From Paralithodes platypus (lineage: Eukaryota; Arthropoda; Malacostraca; Decapoda; Lithodidae): a stretch of 64,000 nucleotides of DNA. The notes below the pieces were generated by a model. It did no database searches and was not told where the DNA came from. It worked only from the letters and a program-made list of their open reading frames with translations. Below are positions 44,694 to 56,039 of this stretch, piece by piece; position 1 is the first letter of the stretch, and the number at the start of each line of letters is the position of its first letter. Location of the stretch: NCBI GenBank assembly GCA_032716605.1, contig CM064485.1, positions 27,989,558-28,053,557 of the forward strand, given 5' to 3'. The translations under genes and the position numbers were made by a program.

Positions 44694-44930
44694 AATTATA
44701 ATAATAATCGTCAGGTTACTTATATAGCGCCCGTATATCCTCCTTCGAGGATTCTCAAGCGCTTCACACTTCTTTAATCAAACAGAGACCATTACCCATC
44801 TCCCTTGCTCATGGGGAGACGGTAACCGCTATATCTCAGAAAATCATTTCAATCTGAGCGGGGATTGAACACGAGACCTGCAAGATGGGAAGCAGGCACG
44901 CTATCAACTAAGCCAGCCGGACGGCTGGAT
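44694..44930 (-). repeat. tRNA-derived SINE
   Basis: On the minus strand the head at 44930-44850 has an A box (TGGCTTAGTTGATAGCG) and a B box (GTGTTCAATCCC) in tRNA order. The body follows with AAGCGCTTGAGAATCC and GGGCGCTATATAAGTAACC, then an ATT/TAT-rich tail (44710-44690). The paired AAGCGCTT and GCGCTATATA blocks recall a conserved central domain of metazoan SINEs; that assignment is from memory and tentative. Confidence 0.7.
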
Positions 44931-45001
44931 AGAAAGTATGATGACATTGGTTTTATGTATGTATAAATGTACTGAGACCGTATTTTAGCTATTCAGTCTG
45001 C

Positions 45002-45361
45002 TTAAGGGGAGATGGGTCGTTTAATTTGCTAAATTATGTACAAATTTATTGTTTTATTAGTTTCCTCCCTAGACCTCCATCAAGTTAAAAAAAAAAAAAC
45101 ATCCCAAGGTAAATTTTTACATTTTTCGATAGAAAAATTTCCCGGCCGAAGGCCGCTATCTCTTAACTTACAGGCTCGCTATCGCTTACCAAGAAAACAT
45201 CGACACCTAAATGACACGAAAAATCTTAACATTGACAAAGAAATAGGGCGAAAGGTCTTAAAATCGCCAAAGTAATGAGCCAAACGTCATAACATCTGAA
45301 AACTAATGGGGCTAAACATGAGCAAGAAGGGGGACCAGAAAAACGGCCCATCTCCCCTTAA
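45002..45361 (+). mobile_element. TTAA-type hairpin MITE, complete copy
   Basis: Starts TTAAGGGGAGATGGGTCGTT and ends with the near-perfect complement AACGGCCCATCTCCCCTTAA. Inner landmarks are CTAGACCTCCATCAAG, a CGATAGAAAAATTTCCCGGC hairpin with GGCCGAAGGCCG, GGCTCGCTATCGCT and GGGCGAAAGGTCTTAAAATC. The TTAA borders fit piggyBac or Kolobok mobilisation. Non-coding. Confidence 0.9.
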
Positions 45362-45946
45362 TATCGATACCTACAGCTCCAACTTCCTTACAGCATGAAA
45401 CTCGCAAGTACGGTAGTCACTTATAATGTCCTTCATAATATATCCATATAAAGGTACTGTATATTGCTTGCAATAAACCCATCTACTATAAGGATAGACA
45501 GGCAAATCTCCATCAATATACCCAATGATATAAGTAACACCCCGTTCTTATCTCTCTCTGTATATCTAGTGCATAATAAGCATAACTAACTCTTTTTCTT
45601 TTTCGTTCCTTCCCTTAACATTAATCATCAATTTTATTATATACCTTTTTTAAACCCTTGATATTTCACAGTGTACATTCAACTCCTTCAGTACGGTATA
45701 CATTGATGCTGTTTTTCTATTTATTATTATTATTTTATTATCTTATGTTTTGTTCATTGTATTCTGGATGAAACAATGAACACTGACAGCAATTATGGGA
45801 TTGAAAAGGGTAATTAGAGTGCCCATAATAATCCACCCATCTAAAGATATATTAATAGACATAACCCCTCTTAGACAAAGCTAGAAAGGTAAATAACTAT
45901 TAGTATATCCAATTATCTTATATTCATTTTTGATACCATTCCACAC

Positions 45947-45952
<6 letters not shown>

Positions 45953-46023
<71 letters not shown>

Positions 46024-46094
46024 TATATATAATATACAGTATGTATATATATATATATACTGTATATATATATATATATATATACAGTATATAC

Positions 46095-46138
<44 letters not shown>
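45953..46138. repeat. (TA)n microsatellite with CAG/CGG interruptions
   Basis: TA dinucleotides with a few TACAGTATA, TACTGTATA and TACGGTATA interruptions. The mariner-like element at 46139 inserted at its edge. Confidence 0.95.
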
Positions 46139-46142
<4 letters not shown>

Positions 46143-47794
46143 GTTTCATAAATACCTTTCATAAATTTCAGAATGAATAGACCTAGCAATAATAAATATA
46201 CTTTACTATGTGACGGTTTTGGAAATTTCTCATATTTACCGGGATATTACACAATTTAGTTTAAATAGGAAAGCCTAGGGGATGAACACAATCAGTAGAT
46301 TACCATCACCTCAATTACTTTATTTTGTCATAAATGTTGAACATCAATGTATTTTACAGTATTTACAATAGTTGCTCGAAGTTTCTCCCACCCTCGTTGA
46401 TACAGGCTTGGGCTCGGCGCATAAGAGACTGTCGCACTCTTTCAAATATCCCTGGTGTGTTTCTTACTTCTCTGCATGCCTCTTGAACTCGTTGCCACAG
46501 ATGCTGACGGGTGTTGATTTGTGTAGCATACACCCTGCTCTTAAAGTGTCCCCAAAGATAAAAGTCAAGTGGAGTTAGGTCCGGTGATCTAGGTGGCCAG
46601 GCAATGGGACCACCACGGCCTATCCACTTATCAGGGTACATAACATTAAGGAAATCCCTCCCTCGTACCTCGTGCAAAGTGAGCTGGAGCCCCATCCTGC
46701 ATGAACCACATTTGTCTACGTGTTCTGAGAGGCACATCTTCAAGTAGTATGGGTAAGTCATCCTGAAGAAATCTGGTGTACACATTGCCTGTAAGTCGTT
46801 GTGGTAAAAAGGTCCGATTAGATGGTCACCAAGAATACCGGCCCAAACATTAATCAAAAAGTGTTGCTGATGTCCCCTCGTTGTTGTTGCATGTGGATTT
46901 TCTGCTCCCCATGTATGTGTATTATGTAGGTTCAACATGTCATTTCTTGTGAAATTTGCCTGATTACTAAACAAAACCTCTGCAATAAAACCGTTGTTCT
47001 CCCTCTCTTGAGTAAGGAGCCAGCGACATAAATCCACTCGTTGGTGATAATCACGTTCAGTCAGAGCATGGATGGGCTGGTGATGATATGGGTACAGGCC
47101 ATGTCTCTTTACAATCCTCCATACTGATGCATGAGCCACACCAAATCGTGCACCAAGTCGACGTGTGCTTGTAGATGGATCATCTGCGATGGCATCAAGG
47201 ATATCCTCTTCTGCATCGAGTAGTTGCTCATCATGAGGCCTTCCTCTGTCTACTGCACGTGGATTCAGTGAGCCATATTCTCGTAGTCGTTTTTCTACGC
47301 TGAGGAAAGTAGGCCGAGATGGTTGCCTCCGGTTGGGATATTGTTCACCGTACATCCTTACTGCTTCAGCTGCATTTCCTCCAGCTGCACCTAAAGTAAG
47401 TAACATGTCTCTGTACTCAGCAGAGGTGTATGGCTCCATGTCTGGTACTTACTTAAGACTGCCAGTACATCCTTCTATCTCTCACCTTCTCACATTACCT
47501 TCAATTTGTGAAGCTTCATTCATACAGTATTCGAACCCATGATGCAAATTGATCGAGCACCTATTGTAAATACTGTAAAATACATTGATGTTCAAACATT
47601 TATGACAAAATAAAGTAATTGAGGTGATGGTAATCTACTGATCATTTTCATCCCCTAGACTTTCCTATATAAACTAAAATGTGTAATATCCCGGTAAATA
47701 TGAGAAATTTCCAAAACCGTCACATAGTAAAGTATATTTATTATTGCTAGGTCTATTCATTCTGAAAATTATGAAAGGTATTTATGAAACACCC
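46139..47794 (-). mobile_element. Mariner-like element with ~240-bp inverted repeats
   Basis: The left end GGGTGTTTCATAAATACC and its complement at 47777-47794 continue as paired arms of about 240 bp (46139-46379 and 47553-47794), including AACCGTCACATAGTAAAG and GTCATAAATGTTGAACATC. TA flanks both sides, on the left as part of the (TA)n tract. One transposase-derived frame lies between. The long arms are unusual for mariner, which often has about 30 bp. Confidence 0.88.
46363..47439 (-). pseudogene. Mariner-like transposase, inactivated
   Basis: 358 codons stay open, but the protein is not functional. Residues ~1-135 are helix-turn-helix DNA-binding units (STSTRRLGARFGVAHASVWR). The first catalytic block reads VLFSNQANFT, where related transposases have an Asp-Glu pair, so the metal-binding Asp is replaced by Asn. 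Between about 46660 and 46790 the frame is shifted: the block with the second catalytic Asp (QDGAPAHF) is present only in another frame. The frame returns for WIGRGGPIAWPPRSPDLTPLD, which holds the third Asp. So two compensating indels and a substitution have killed it. Confidence 0.85.
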
Positions 47795-47826
<32 letters not shown>

Positions 47827-47836
47827 TTTTTTCCCG

Positions 47837-48167
47837 TTAAGGGGATTTGTTAAAGTTTACTCCCTAGGTCTTCATCAAGCTATAAAGAGGTACCCCCAAG
47901 ACCCTCCCTTTAAGATAAATTTGTGTATTTATAGGTAGAAATATGCCTTCGGCCGGTTCCTCTTAAATTGTAGGCTCGCTATCGCTCGCCAGGAAATAAA
48001 ATTGATACCTGATTTGCACGAAAAGTCTTAAAAATTATAAAGAAATGGGGCGAAAGGTCTTAAAATAGCCAAAATAATGGGGCGAACGTCTTATAATCTC
48101 AAAACCAATGTGGCTAAACATAAGGGAGAAGGGGGGGGGGGGGGTCCAGAAAAAAATACCTCCTTAA
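47837..48167 (+). mobile_element. TTAA-type hairpin MITE copy
   Basis: From GTTAAGGGG to CTCCTTAAG, with CTAGGTCTTCATCAAGC, GCCTTCGGCCGGTTCC, GGCTCGCTATCGCTCGCCAG, GGGCGAAAGGTCTTAAAAT and a G-run before TCCAGAAAAA. It lies about 40 bases from the mariner end. Confidence 0.85.
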
Positions 48168-48354
48168 GTAGCTGAATTCTTGTGCAGCTTTATTATCGCA
48201 ACAATGAGACCAGTACTGCCAAAGAAAGTTGAAGGCACAAACGTTCATGTCCTACCGGGTTATAGTTCTGGTCTGTGGCGAAGTGACTTGTGGGCGAAGT
48301 GACTGGACTATTAACAGCCAATGGAAGGTTTGCTTGCTTCAACACAGACTAGGG

Positions 48355-48606
48355 GAAGACACACATACATACACACACACACACATACCATACATACATA
48401 CACACGCACACATACACACACACACACCATATATTATACTCACACACAAACCACACATACACACACACCATACATACACAAACACACACACACACCATAC
48501 ATACACAAACACACACACACTATACAGACACATGCGTGCGCACCCACACACTCACCATACACAAAACACACCACACACACCATACACAAACACACATACT
48601 AGTACA

Positions 48607-48641
<35 letters not shown>

Positions 48642-48850
48642 TATACACACACACACACACTTTAACATACACACACACCCTAACCTAACATGCATACGGT
48701 ACACACACACACCAACATACATACACACACACAGTAACACACACACACTAAAATAAACACACACACCTTAACATACATACACACACACTAACATACATAT
48801 ATACAAACAAACAAACAAACACACACACACACACAAACACATACAAACAA
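48355..48850. repeat. (CA)n-rich microsatellite region
   Basis: CACACA runs mixed with CATACATA and CACCATACA. Open frames on both strands are Thr/His or Val/Cys artefacts. Confidence 0.95.
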
Positions 48851-48934
48851 AGTCACATTCAATATTCGCCGACAGTACTGTATAGCTACCAAACAGAGTA
48901 ATTTTAAGTTACCTTACAATCACTTTCCTTGACA

Positions 48935-49480
48935 GTCTCTTGCGAGTTTTAGGCTATAAGGACATTGGGGCTGTAAACATCGATATAGAAGAGAAGTGTA
49001 ATAATAATGTAGATTTCTGATGGATAGAGAGTATAATTAATTTGGTTTTATGTAGGCTATAAATAAATGTACTACGACCGTATTTTAGCTGGCAATTATG
49101 CTTAAGGGGGTCACTTGCTTTTCTTCTCTCCTTTTCTCTCTTTCTTTGGCTTGTATCCATTCGGCCCCAATCAGTTTACTGTTTTAAGACGTTTACCCCC
49201 GTCCAGGTGTCAATATTTTCCTGGCGAGCAGTAGCGAGCCAGCATATATGTATATATTCTATTTTGACAGCAAGCAAAATTCTCCGGCGAAGCCGGATTT
49301 CTCCATACAATACTAGCTCGCTATCGCTCAGAAATCGACACCTGGATGGGGATAAACGTCTTATAACAGTAGGCTGAATGGATACAAGCCAGAAAAAGAA
49401 AGAAAAGGAGAGAAGAGAAAAAAAACATATCATATCGATGTCTACAGCTCCAACTTTCTAATAGCTTGAAACTCTCAAGT
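48935..49480. repeat. Second copy of the palindromic repeat framing a TTAA MITE
   Basis: Left: CTTGCGAGTTTTAGGCTATA, GGGGCTGTAAACATCGATAT, ATTTGGTTTTATGTA, GACCGTATTTTAGCT. Right: ATATCGATGTCTACAGCTCC, AACTTTCTAATAGC, AACTCTCAAGTG. The MITE (49102-49430) sits at the same position as the one at 45002. Confidence 0.7.
49102..49430. mobile_element. TTAA-type hairpin MITE, long-arm subfamily
   Basis: Starts TTAAGGGGGTCACTTGC. Its arms of about 120 bp (TTGTATCCATTCGGCCCC, ACTGTTTTAAGACGTTTA, GCGAGCAGTAGCGAGC) pair with the complement to 49430. The central hairpin is CTCCGGCGAAGCCGG. Same subfamily as 60497-60884. Confidence 0.8.
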
Positions 49481-49619
49481 GATAAATTGGCCACGACTAG
49501 TATTACATGTCACAGAGTAAAAGGGTTAAGTTAATGTCCATTTTTTTAATATTTCACACACATCATTAACACTATCTAGTGCAACGTCTAGGGGGTTATT
49601 ATGATATTGTGTACTATGA

Positions 49620-50428
49620 TTATTGACGGTTTTGATTACTGTTGCCATTGTCGACCAATGTACATTTAGTTTATTATTGACGGTTTTGATTACTGTTGCC
49701 ATTGTCGACCAATGTACATTTAGTTTATTATTGACGGTTTTGATTACTGTTGCCATTGTCGACCAATGTACATTTAGTTTATTATTGACGGTTTTGATTA
49801 CTGTTGCCATTGTCGACCAATGTACATTTAGTTTATTATTGACGGTTTTGATTACTGTTGCCATTGTCGACCAATGTACATTTAGTTTATTATTGACGGT
49901 TTTGATTACTGTTGCCATTGTCGACCAATGTACATTTAGTTTATAATTGACGGTTTTGATTACTGTTGCCATTGTCGACCAATGTACATTTAGTTTATTA
50001 TTGACGGTTTTGATTACTGTTGCCATTGTCGACCAATGTACATTTAGTTTATTATTGACGGTTTTGATTACTGTTGCCATTGTCGACCAATGTACATTTA
50101 GTTTATAATTGACGGTTTTGATTACTGTTGCCATTGTCGACCAATGTACATTTAGTTTATTATTGACGGTTTTGATTACTGTTGCCATTGTCGACCAATG
50201 TACATTTAGTTTATTATTGACGGTTTTGATTACTGTTGCCATTGTCGACCAATGTACATTTAGTTTATAATTGACGGTTTTGATTACTGTTGCCATTGTC
50301 GACCAATGTACATTTAGTTTATTATTGACGGTTTTGATTACTGTTGCCATTGTCGACCAATGTACATTTAGTTTATAATTGACGGTTTTGATTACTGTTG
50401 CCATTGTCGACCAATGTACATTTAGTTT
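49620..50428. repeat. 54-bp minisatellite, 15 near-identical units
   Basis: Each unit contains GACGGTTTTGATTACTGTTG, CCATTGTCGACCAATGTACA and TTTAGTTTAT. Units are almost identical except for ATTATTG versus ATAATTG at the junction. The ATAATTG form occurs in units 7, 10, 13 and 15 from the left, hinting at a 3-unit (162-bp) higher-order step. As 54 is a multiple of three the minus strand stays open (MATVIKTVNNKLNVHWST repeated), but no gene context supports translation. Its flanks (GGGGGTTATTATGATATT left, CCCCCTAGACTAG right) belong to a dispersed repeat also seen at 27610-27650. Confidence 0.95.
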
Positions 50429-50434
50429 CCCCCT

Positions 50435-50740
50435 AGACTAGAAAAGTGCCTCCCCGGACCCCCCCCCCCCCCCCCCCCGCCCTAAAACTGAAAACAAAAA
50501 AAACGCAACCCACCACATTCAAGATACATATGTACATTATTCGGTAGAACAATGTCACGCTTCTCCTAAATTGTAGACTCACTGTGCTCGCCTAGATACA
50601 ATCGACACCTGAATGGGGTGAAGTATCTTATAATCGCCAACGTATTGAGGTGAAACGTTTTAATATCTCTAAACCAGTGGAATGAAACAGGTCGGTTCCA
50701 AATAGACCCGCCCTGAACCAGATAGGGTTAAGGTTTTCCA
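50435..50740 (+). mobile_element. TTAA-type hairpin MITE, degraded
   Basis: CCCTAGACTAG, a C-run, TTCGGTAGAACAATG, ATTGTAGACTCACTGTGCTC, TCGACACCTGAATGGGGTGA and CTTATAATCGCCAA follow the order of the intact family at low identity. Confidence 0.55.
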
Positions 50741-50849
50741 CGACTATTGATTTTGGTTATACTATAAAAAATGCTCCCTATAAAGGATCCGTGAGAGCAA
50801 ACACCGAGATGGCCTGATCCACGGTGATCCTAATGACTCGCTAAATGCA

Positions 50850-50851
<2 letters not shown>

Positions 50852-50914
<63 letters not shown>
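50852..50914. repeat. (CT)n microsatellite
   Basis: Pure CT directly before a LINE coding tail, as at 36279. Confidence 0.95.
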
Positions 50915-50919
<5 letters not shown>

Positions 50920-50925
50920 TATAGC

Positions 50926-51126
50926 AAAATGTTTAGCCTCAATATGAATACAACAGGCAACCATGACAGGAAGTTAGAATTGAAGAGGTTCAGCACTAGT
51001 ACTTGTGCAAACTTGTTTACATATAAGATCAGTTCTACCTGGAACAAACTTCCCTCTGAAGCTATAAACAGTTCTTCAGTAGAGCAGTTCAAGAAGAGAG
51101 TACATAGTATTTTGCACACTCTGTAA
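50926..51126 (+). pseudogene. LINE ORF2 C-terminal tail
   Basis: About 65 residues ending STWNKLPSEAINSSSVEQFK, the conserved C-terminal tail of CR1/Jockey-type ORF2. A stop and a short 3' region follow. 5'-truncated. Confidence 0.7.
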
Positions 51127-51229
51127 TGAGTGTAGTGCACTAAACAGTCTATCTCCTTCCACTTCGAGTATCTCCTCGGAATGGACCGCAAAGTCTCCGA
51201 GATACTAAATATTCCTTGTAACTCTCCCT

Positions 51230-51400
51230 CTCGCGCGCGCGAGTGTGTGTGTGTATATCATCAGTCTCAGTCTCTCTCTCTCTCTCTCTCCCCCCCCCCC
51301 CCAACGATAGCTTATCTCTGGAAGGAACTGTCACTCGCCAGAAAATGCAGATTTGGGAGGGGATGGGATGGGATGGGGGTGAGGGGGGAGGGGAGGGATT
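51230..51400. repeat. GT, CT, C and G-rich simple repeats
   Basis: (GT)n at 51243-51255, (CT)n at 51271-51290, a C run to 51302 and GGGATGGGATGGGG-type repeats at 51355-51400. Confidence 0.85.
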
Positions 51401-51801
51401 GCATTTGGTAATTTCATCTTGTTTCAGATAATTAACCCATTCTAGATACGATGACGCAATTGTAGTTAAATGTCCGTGCCGCACAGGTCCCAGAGTGCGG
51501 CATGGACTTTTCTCGTCGCACGTATGTCCAGACCAAGGTTAAGAGATACAACAGGTTGGCGCACGCGCAGCCTGTTGACGTCAGAAGGTGGGGCGAGAGA
51601 AAGAAAGCTAGAAAAACGCTCGCCTGCCAGCCAAAGTGCTGCCACTAGACCAGGGGTGTCAAACATGTTAATTAATATTAGTACCGGTATTTTTTTTATA
51701 CCCGGTATCTTCATTTTGCTTGGTTATTGTTCTATTTTCTTATTCTTATAATATAATTAGCTTTCACAAAGAGGGATAAGGATTACATAAACACAAGGAT
51801 T

Positions 51802-52335
51802 TCACACTGATTTTATTAGTTTAGACATTTTAGATTTAGTTTTTCTAGGATCATTAGCATTCATATTTCTGTTTAAAATCCGTATTCTAAAAAACATTCG
51901 GCATCTTACAAAAAAACTAATTACTTCCCATGGTAAAGTCACCATACCAACAATTTCTTTACACAATGATTTTACTGAATTTTTGCCAGCTTTGAACTCT
52001 GTTTTCCCATGAAAACACACAAAGATTTTTTCCATTAATTTAAGCTGTTCAAAGAATTCCTTTTTGGGTGTCATAAGCATCCCTTCTTTTCTGCATATTT
52101 TCCCAATCCAGGTTGTGTCATCCTCTGACACTTTCTGACCTAGAAATTCATGCTGGGGAAACTTGCTGGCAATATATCCACCAATATACCTCAAACCTTC
52201 ATTTTCATTTTCTTGGGATAAATTTGTACTTGACATACCAACTGGAATTTCAGTATCATAGTCACTGGAGTCACATGCATTTCCTTCATAACTAGAAAAT
52301 AATACTGCTGACAACAGGAGTTCATGTTCAAGGTT
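51802..52335 (-). pseudogene. P-type transposase C-terminus beyond an in-frame stop
   Basis: Continues in the same frame directly after the TAA at 52336-52338. It has a short acidic stretch, GLRYIGGYIASKFPQ (a motif of P-element/THAP9 C-termini), and a Cys/basic tail. With the upstream parts it would give about 867 residues, close to human THAP9 (about 903). Unless the stop is read through or is an error, this part is not translated in frame. Confidence 0.8.
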
Positions 52336-53963
52336 TTATGTTGTGTCAGTTGCAGTAGACTGTGATGGTTCTGTTTGAGAAAAAACAGCTTCGGATATGC
52401 TTGAATCATTTTGTTTGTTGTCAGTGTTATAATTGTTTCCTACCAACTCTATGTTCTTCCCAAGCAGGTATGATTTCATTCGATACTTAACTTGTACAGG
52501 TGATGGATGCTGGTGGTTTGAAGCTCCTATTTGCCTAAGACAACAACAAAAATGTTCCAATACATCTTGATTCAACCGATATGTCATTATATAGGAGATG
52601 TTATATTTTTCTTTTAGCATCTCATATAAACCGAGCAAAGACTGGCACGATACAATAATTCCTTTTTGAAATTGATACAAGCTACCCGTACCTTTGACTC
52701 GCATTGACTTTGTGGTGTTAAGCATTTCATTCAGTAATTTGTTTTGATTGGGTAACTGCAGCCCATATGCCGCTCGTGACAGTTTTTTATCTGTTGGATT
52801 TCGGGAATTAAATAAGTCGAACCAAGAATCAACCAATGCAATATAAATACTTGTATTCTTCCAGTCTTTGCTCAGCAGTAATCCCTGTTCTCCAAAATAC
52901 ATTAATGCTTTTGCGGTTTTTTCTGACAGCAATTGCGCCGCAAGGCGAACATTCATGCGCTTCACCCCTCTCGCATATATATGATTGAAACACAAATGAT
53001 AGGTTGCTTTTAGGTCCAGTTTACTCATATTTATCAGTTCTCGGACACATTCACTGTTGACATTCTTTTCTTTGTCGTCATCTAACTGAAAACCTGAGTC
53101 AAGGAAATTGTTCCTAATTAGTTTGATTAAATGGGGGGCATCTGCAAAAACATATATATTCCTGTATGGATTTGTAAAGAATGGTTTGTCTACATTGATA
53201 CCTAATGTTTTCCATAGCCTCAGGTTTGTTGGTCCTAAGTCACTGACCATAGCAACTACCAAAAATCCAACTGCTTCTACCTTAGAAATAATTTCAAACA
53301 GAATGTCCATGGTCATGCTTGTGTCAAAATCATAATATATGAGTTGTTTCCAAGGGCTCGTCAATCCTCTTATCATCACACATTGTACTCTGTTTTTGGG
53401 TGCATAAAGTGTGTCAGTTGCTTTATCATAAGTCCATTTGTGAGCTATACTTGTCTCATCAAATGACAATACACACAGTCGCTCAAAATCTGTCATTGAC
53501 GTGGATTTGTATTGTAAAACTTTAATAATTGATGACAGTACTCCTGGTTCCACACTAACTTTTGCAATCCATCGATTTAGGGTACTTATGCATGGTAGTG
53601 GAAACTTAATCTTTTCCCTTAAATACCTATAGGTTTTTGTGCTCAGGCTACGTAAAGTGATTGCTCTGCTGATGTCGTCTTCTTGCCAGTGACTAACTGG
53701 TTTGCCTGTTAAAATAGAATGTATTTGACTACTGGAAAAATAAGCACATAGACTATTCCTAACATTTTCTATCTGTTGTTTCAGAGATGTTTTTTCTTGT
53801 TCCCATTCCGATTTTTCAGCCAGAAGATCATCTCTTTCCTTTGTTACAGCCAAACTCAGGACAGTAGCAGCAGTGAGTTGAAGTTGCAGCTTCCTTATTT
53901 TCTCTCGGAATTGCCAAGTCACACCTCCCTTGTTGATGTTTTGGGGGATGGGCTCTGTGTTTT
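52336..53963 (-). pseudogene. P-type transposase exon 2 (coiled coil + RNase H-like domain), ends at premature stop
   Basis: The exon begins at 53963, after a TTCTTTACTCTTCCAG acceptor. Exon 1 ends ATA-G and exon 2 starts AA-AAC, joining in frame as I-E-N-T-E. Residues ~20-75 of the exon form a coiled coil (leucine-zipper-like, as in P transposase). The RNase H-like catalytic core follows: LSFDETSIA (Asp codon 53458-53460) and VFADAPHLIKLIRN (Asp codon 53140-53142), with the long insertion typical of this family between core halves. It stops at TAA 52336-52338 after 541 codons, well short of the family C-terminus. The protein excises and integrates the element. Otherwise the reading is clean. 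Confidence 0.88.
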
Positions 53964-54475
53964 CTGGAAGAGTAAAGAAGACACGGATATAAGAACGTAT
54001 ATATATATATATAATACACAAATACACATCTGCACACACACACACACACAGGTGGGCTAAAAATATCCTTTAACAATTGAGCTTAATGTAATCTGAAGAA
54101 TATGGTGGTGGTGGTGAAGATGGTAGGGGTGATTATGAAGATGGTAGTGATGATTGTGAAGAAAGTGGTGGTGCTGGAGAAGAAAGTGGTGATGATGGAG
54201 AAGTTGGTAGCGGTGATGGAGAAGATACATCCATAGTAATCCCTAGCCAATCACATTTAATAGCTACAAAATTACTCCCCCAGACCCTCCCCTCCCGCCG
54301 GCTTTATTTAATACCTACTTGACCTTAGTTAAGATGTACCGGTATTAGTGAATGGGAGGAGCACAAATTGTTATTAATGGACCCACCTGGCCCTCTAATC
54401 ACAGATTAAACTCCTCCCATCCACTATTCCTCTCAAACTTTCTATTTCTTCACCCCTTTCATATTCTAGGTACTA

Positions 54476-54616
<141 letters not shown>

Positions 54617-54689
54617 GTATACATATATATATAAATAAATGTATACGGTGTATTGTATATACCAGTATATAGATATTGTATTATTATTA

Positions 54690-54960
54690 CTATTTTTCGT
54701 ATTAAGAACATACGAGTCTGCAGAGAGCCGATTTGCCCACACAAGGCAGAACCCTTTCACAACCAACCAATCTCGTCCATGTACCTATCTAATTTTATCT
54801 CTATCTTTCTTGATCCTATTATAACACTCGGTAGCCTATTCCACCTATCTACAACTCTGTTACCAAACCAGTATTTGCCTATATCTTTTCTGAAACGCAG
54901 TTCCTCTCTCTCTAGCAACATGCGCCCTAGTACCAAACTGATATAAATGTAATATGTATA
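54690..54960 (-). pseudogene. CR1-type LINE fragment
   Basis: On the minus strand it reads the ORF2 end (FGNRVVDRWNRLPS) and a 3' region with GGCAAATCGGCTCTCTGCAG, ending in GTTCTTA-type repeat. Inserted in the P-element intron. Confidence 0.65.
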
Positions 54961-55024
54961 ACTACAATATCTAGTCACAGGTATAGTATAACTACTTTTT
55001 ATAACCCCCCTGCCAAAATATATA

Positions 55025-56039
55025 TATATATATGAGCCTTGTGTGGGTCATTCGGCTCTCTGCAGACTCAAATTTTCTTATGTTCTTTTCTTATATATGC
55101 TGTTAAATTTTAATTACAGAATGATTCCTTGGAGAGAGTACAACGTAGAATGACAAAAATAATCCATTGTATTAGAAATCTTCCAGTTGAAGTAAGGTTG
55201 AAGAAATTAGGCTTACATTAGGCTTAATTAGGCTCCCATATGGCTGATATGGGCTGGGTGTGAATGGGAGCTGCCTCATGTGGGCCGCATGGCCAAATGC
55301 AGTTTCCCGTGATCTTATGTTCTTAGGTAATTGGGGTTGGGTGTGACAGGGATCTGCCTTGTGTGGGCCGATCGGCGTTTTGCAGACTCCCATTTTCTTA
55401 TGTTCCTATGTTCATTGGTTAAAAAGACGCATAGTTAGAGGGGATTTGATAGAAGTGTTCAAGGGGGTTAGTCACGTAGTGGGATTAATAGAGGGGACAT
55501 GAACAATGTACTAAAGCTCAGTGATAGCGAAATAACTCCAACAAATGTTTTCAAATTAGATACATTTCGTTTCAGAAAAGATATAGGCAAATATTAGTTT
55601 GGTAACAGAGTTGTAGATATGTGGAATAGGTTACCAAGTGCTATAGTGAGATCAAGAATGATAGAGAGCTTTAAGATCAAATTAGATAGGCATGTGGACG
55701 AGATGGGCCTCTGTAACGAGTGCAAGCCTAATTTATTCAACCTTTCTATTTATGGAAGATATATAATATTTTGGATAATTTTGGTCATTCTTCGTTGTAG
55801 CCTACTGACTCCAAATAAACTATGTCCATTCTGTAATGAGGACATCAAATTTGAACAGCATAATCTGAACCTTTTATATAGCGGTATACACACATACATA
55901 CAAATAATTCTAGATGTAAGGACAGTGTGGGCTTCAAGATAAAATTAGATAAGCACATATAGGACGAGATAGGTTTGGTATGAAAGGCATCTGCCTTGTG
56001 TGAGCCAATCTGCTCTCTGCAGACTCCCATTTCTTATGT

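Larger units (their letters stand above)
44641..45420. repeat. Dispersed palindromic repeat containing a SINE and a TTAA MITE
   Basis: Left: CACTTGCGAGTGTCATGCTA, AAGGAAGTTGGAGCTGTAAA, CATCGATAT. Right (complement): ATATCGATACCTACAGCTCC, AACTTCCTTACAGC, GAAACTCGCAAGT. The same frame-work repeats at 48935-49480 and as a half copy at 29730-29864. Confidence 0.7.

Noticed and set aside
44850..44930. Functional tRNA genes here and at 3960, 8703, 26510, 58371
   Set aside because: A and B boxes are present but stems are imperfect and SINE-like bodies or A-rich tails follow.
45881..46189. Tyr/Ile-rich open frames (also at 54352-54766)
   Set aside because: They are read through (TA)n microsatellites.
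48229..48764. Thr/His-rich and Cys/Val-rich open frames
   Set aside because: They are translations of (CA)n simple repeats on either strand.
49526..50404. 292-codon repetitive open frame
   Set aside because: It is the product of a 54-bp tandem repeat whose length is a multiple of three; there is no gene context.
49620..50428. Possible CRISPR-like array
   Set aside because: Units are contiguous with no unique spacers, and the DNA is eukaryotic.
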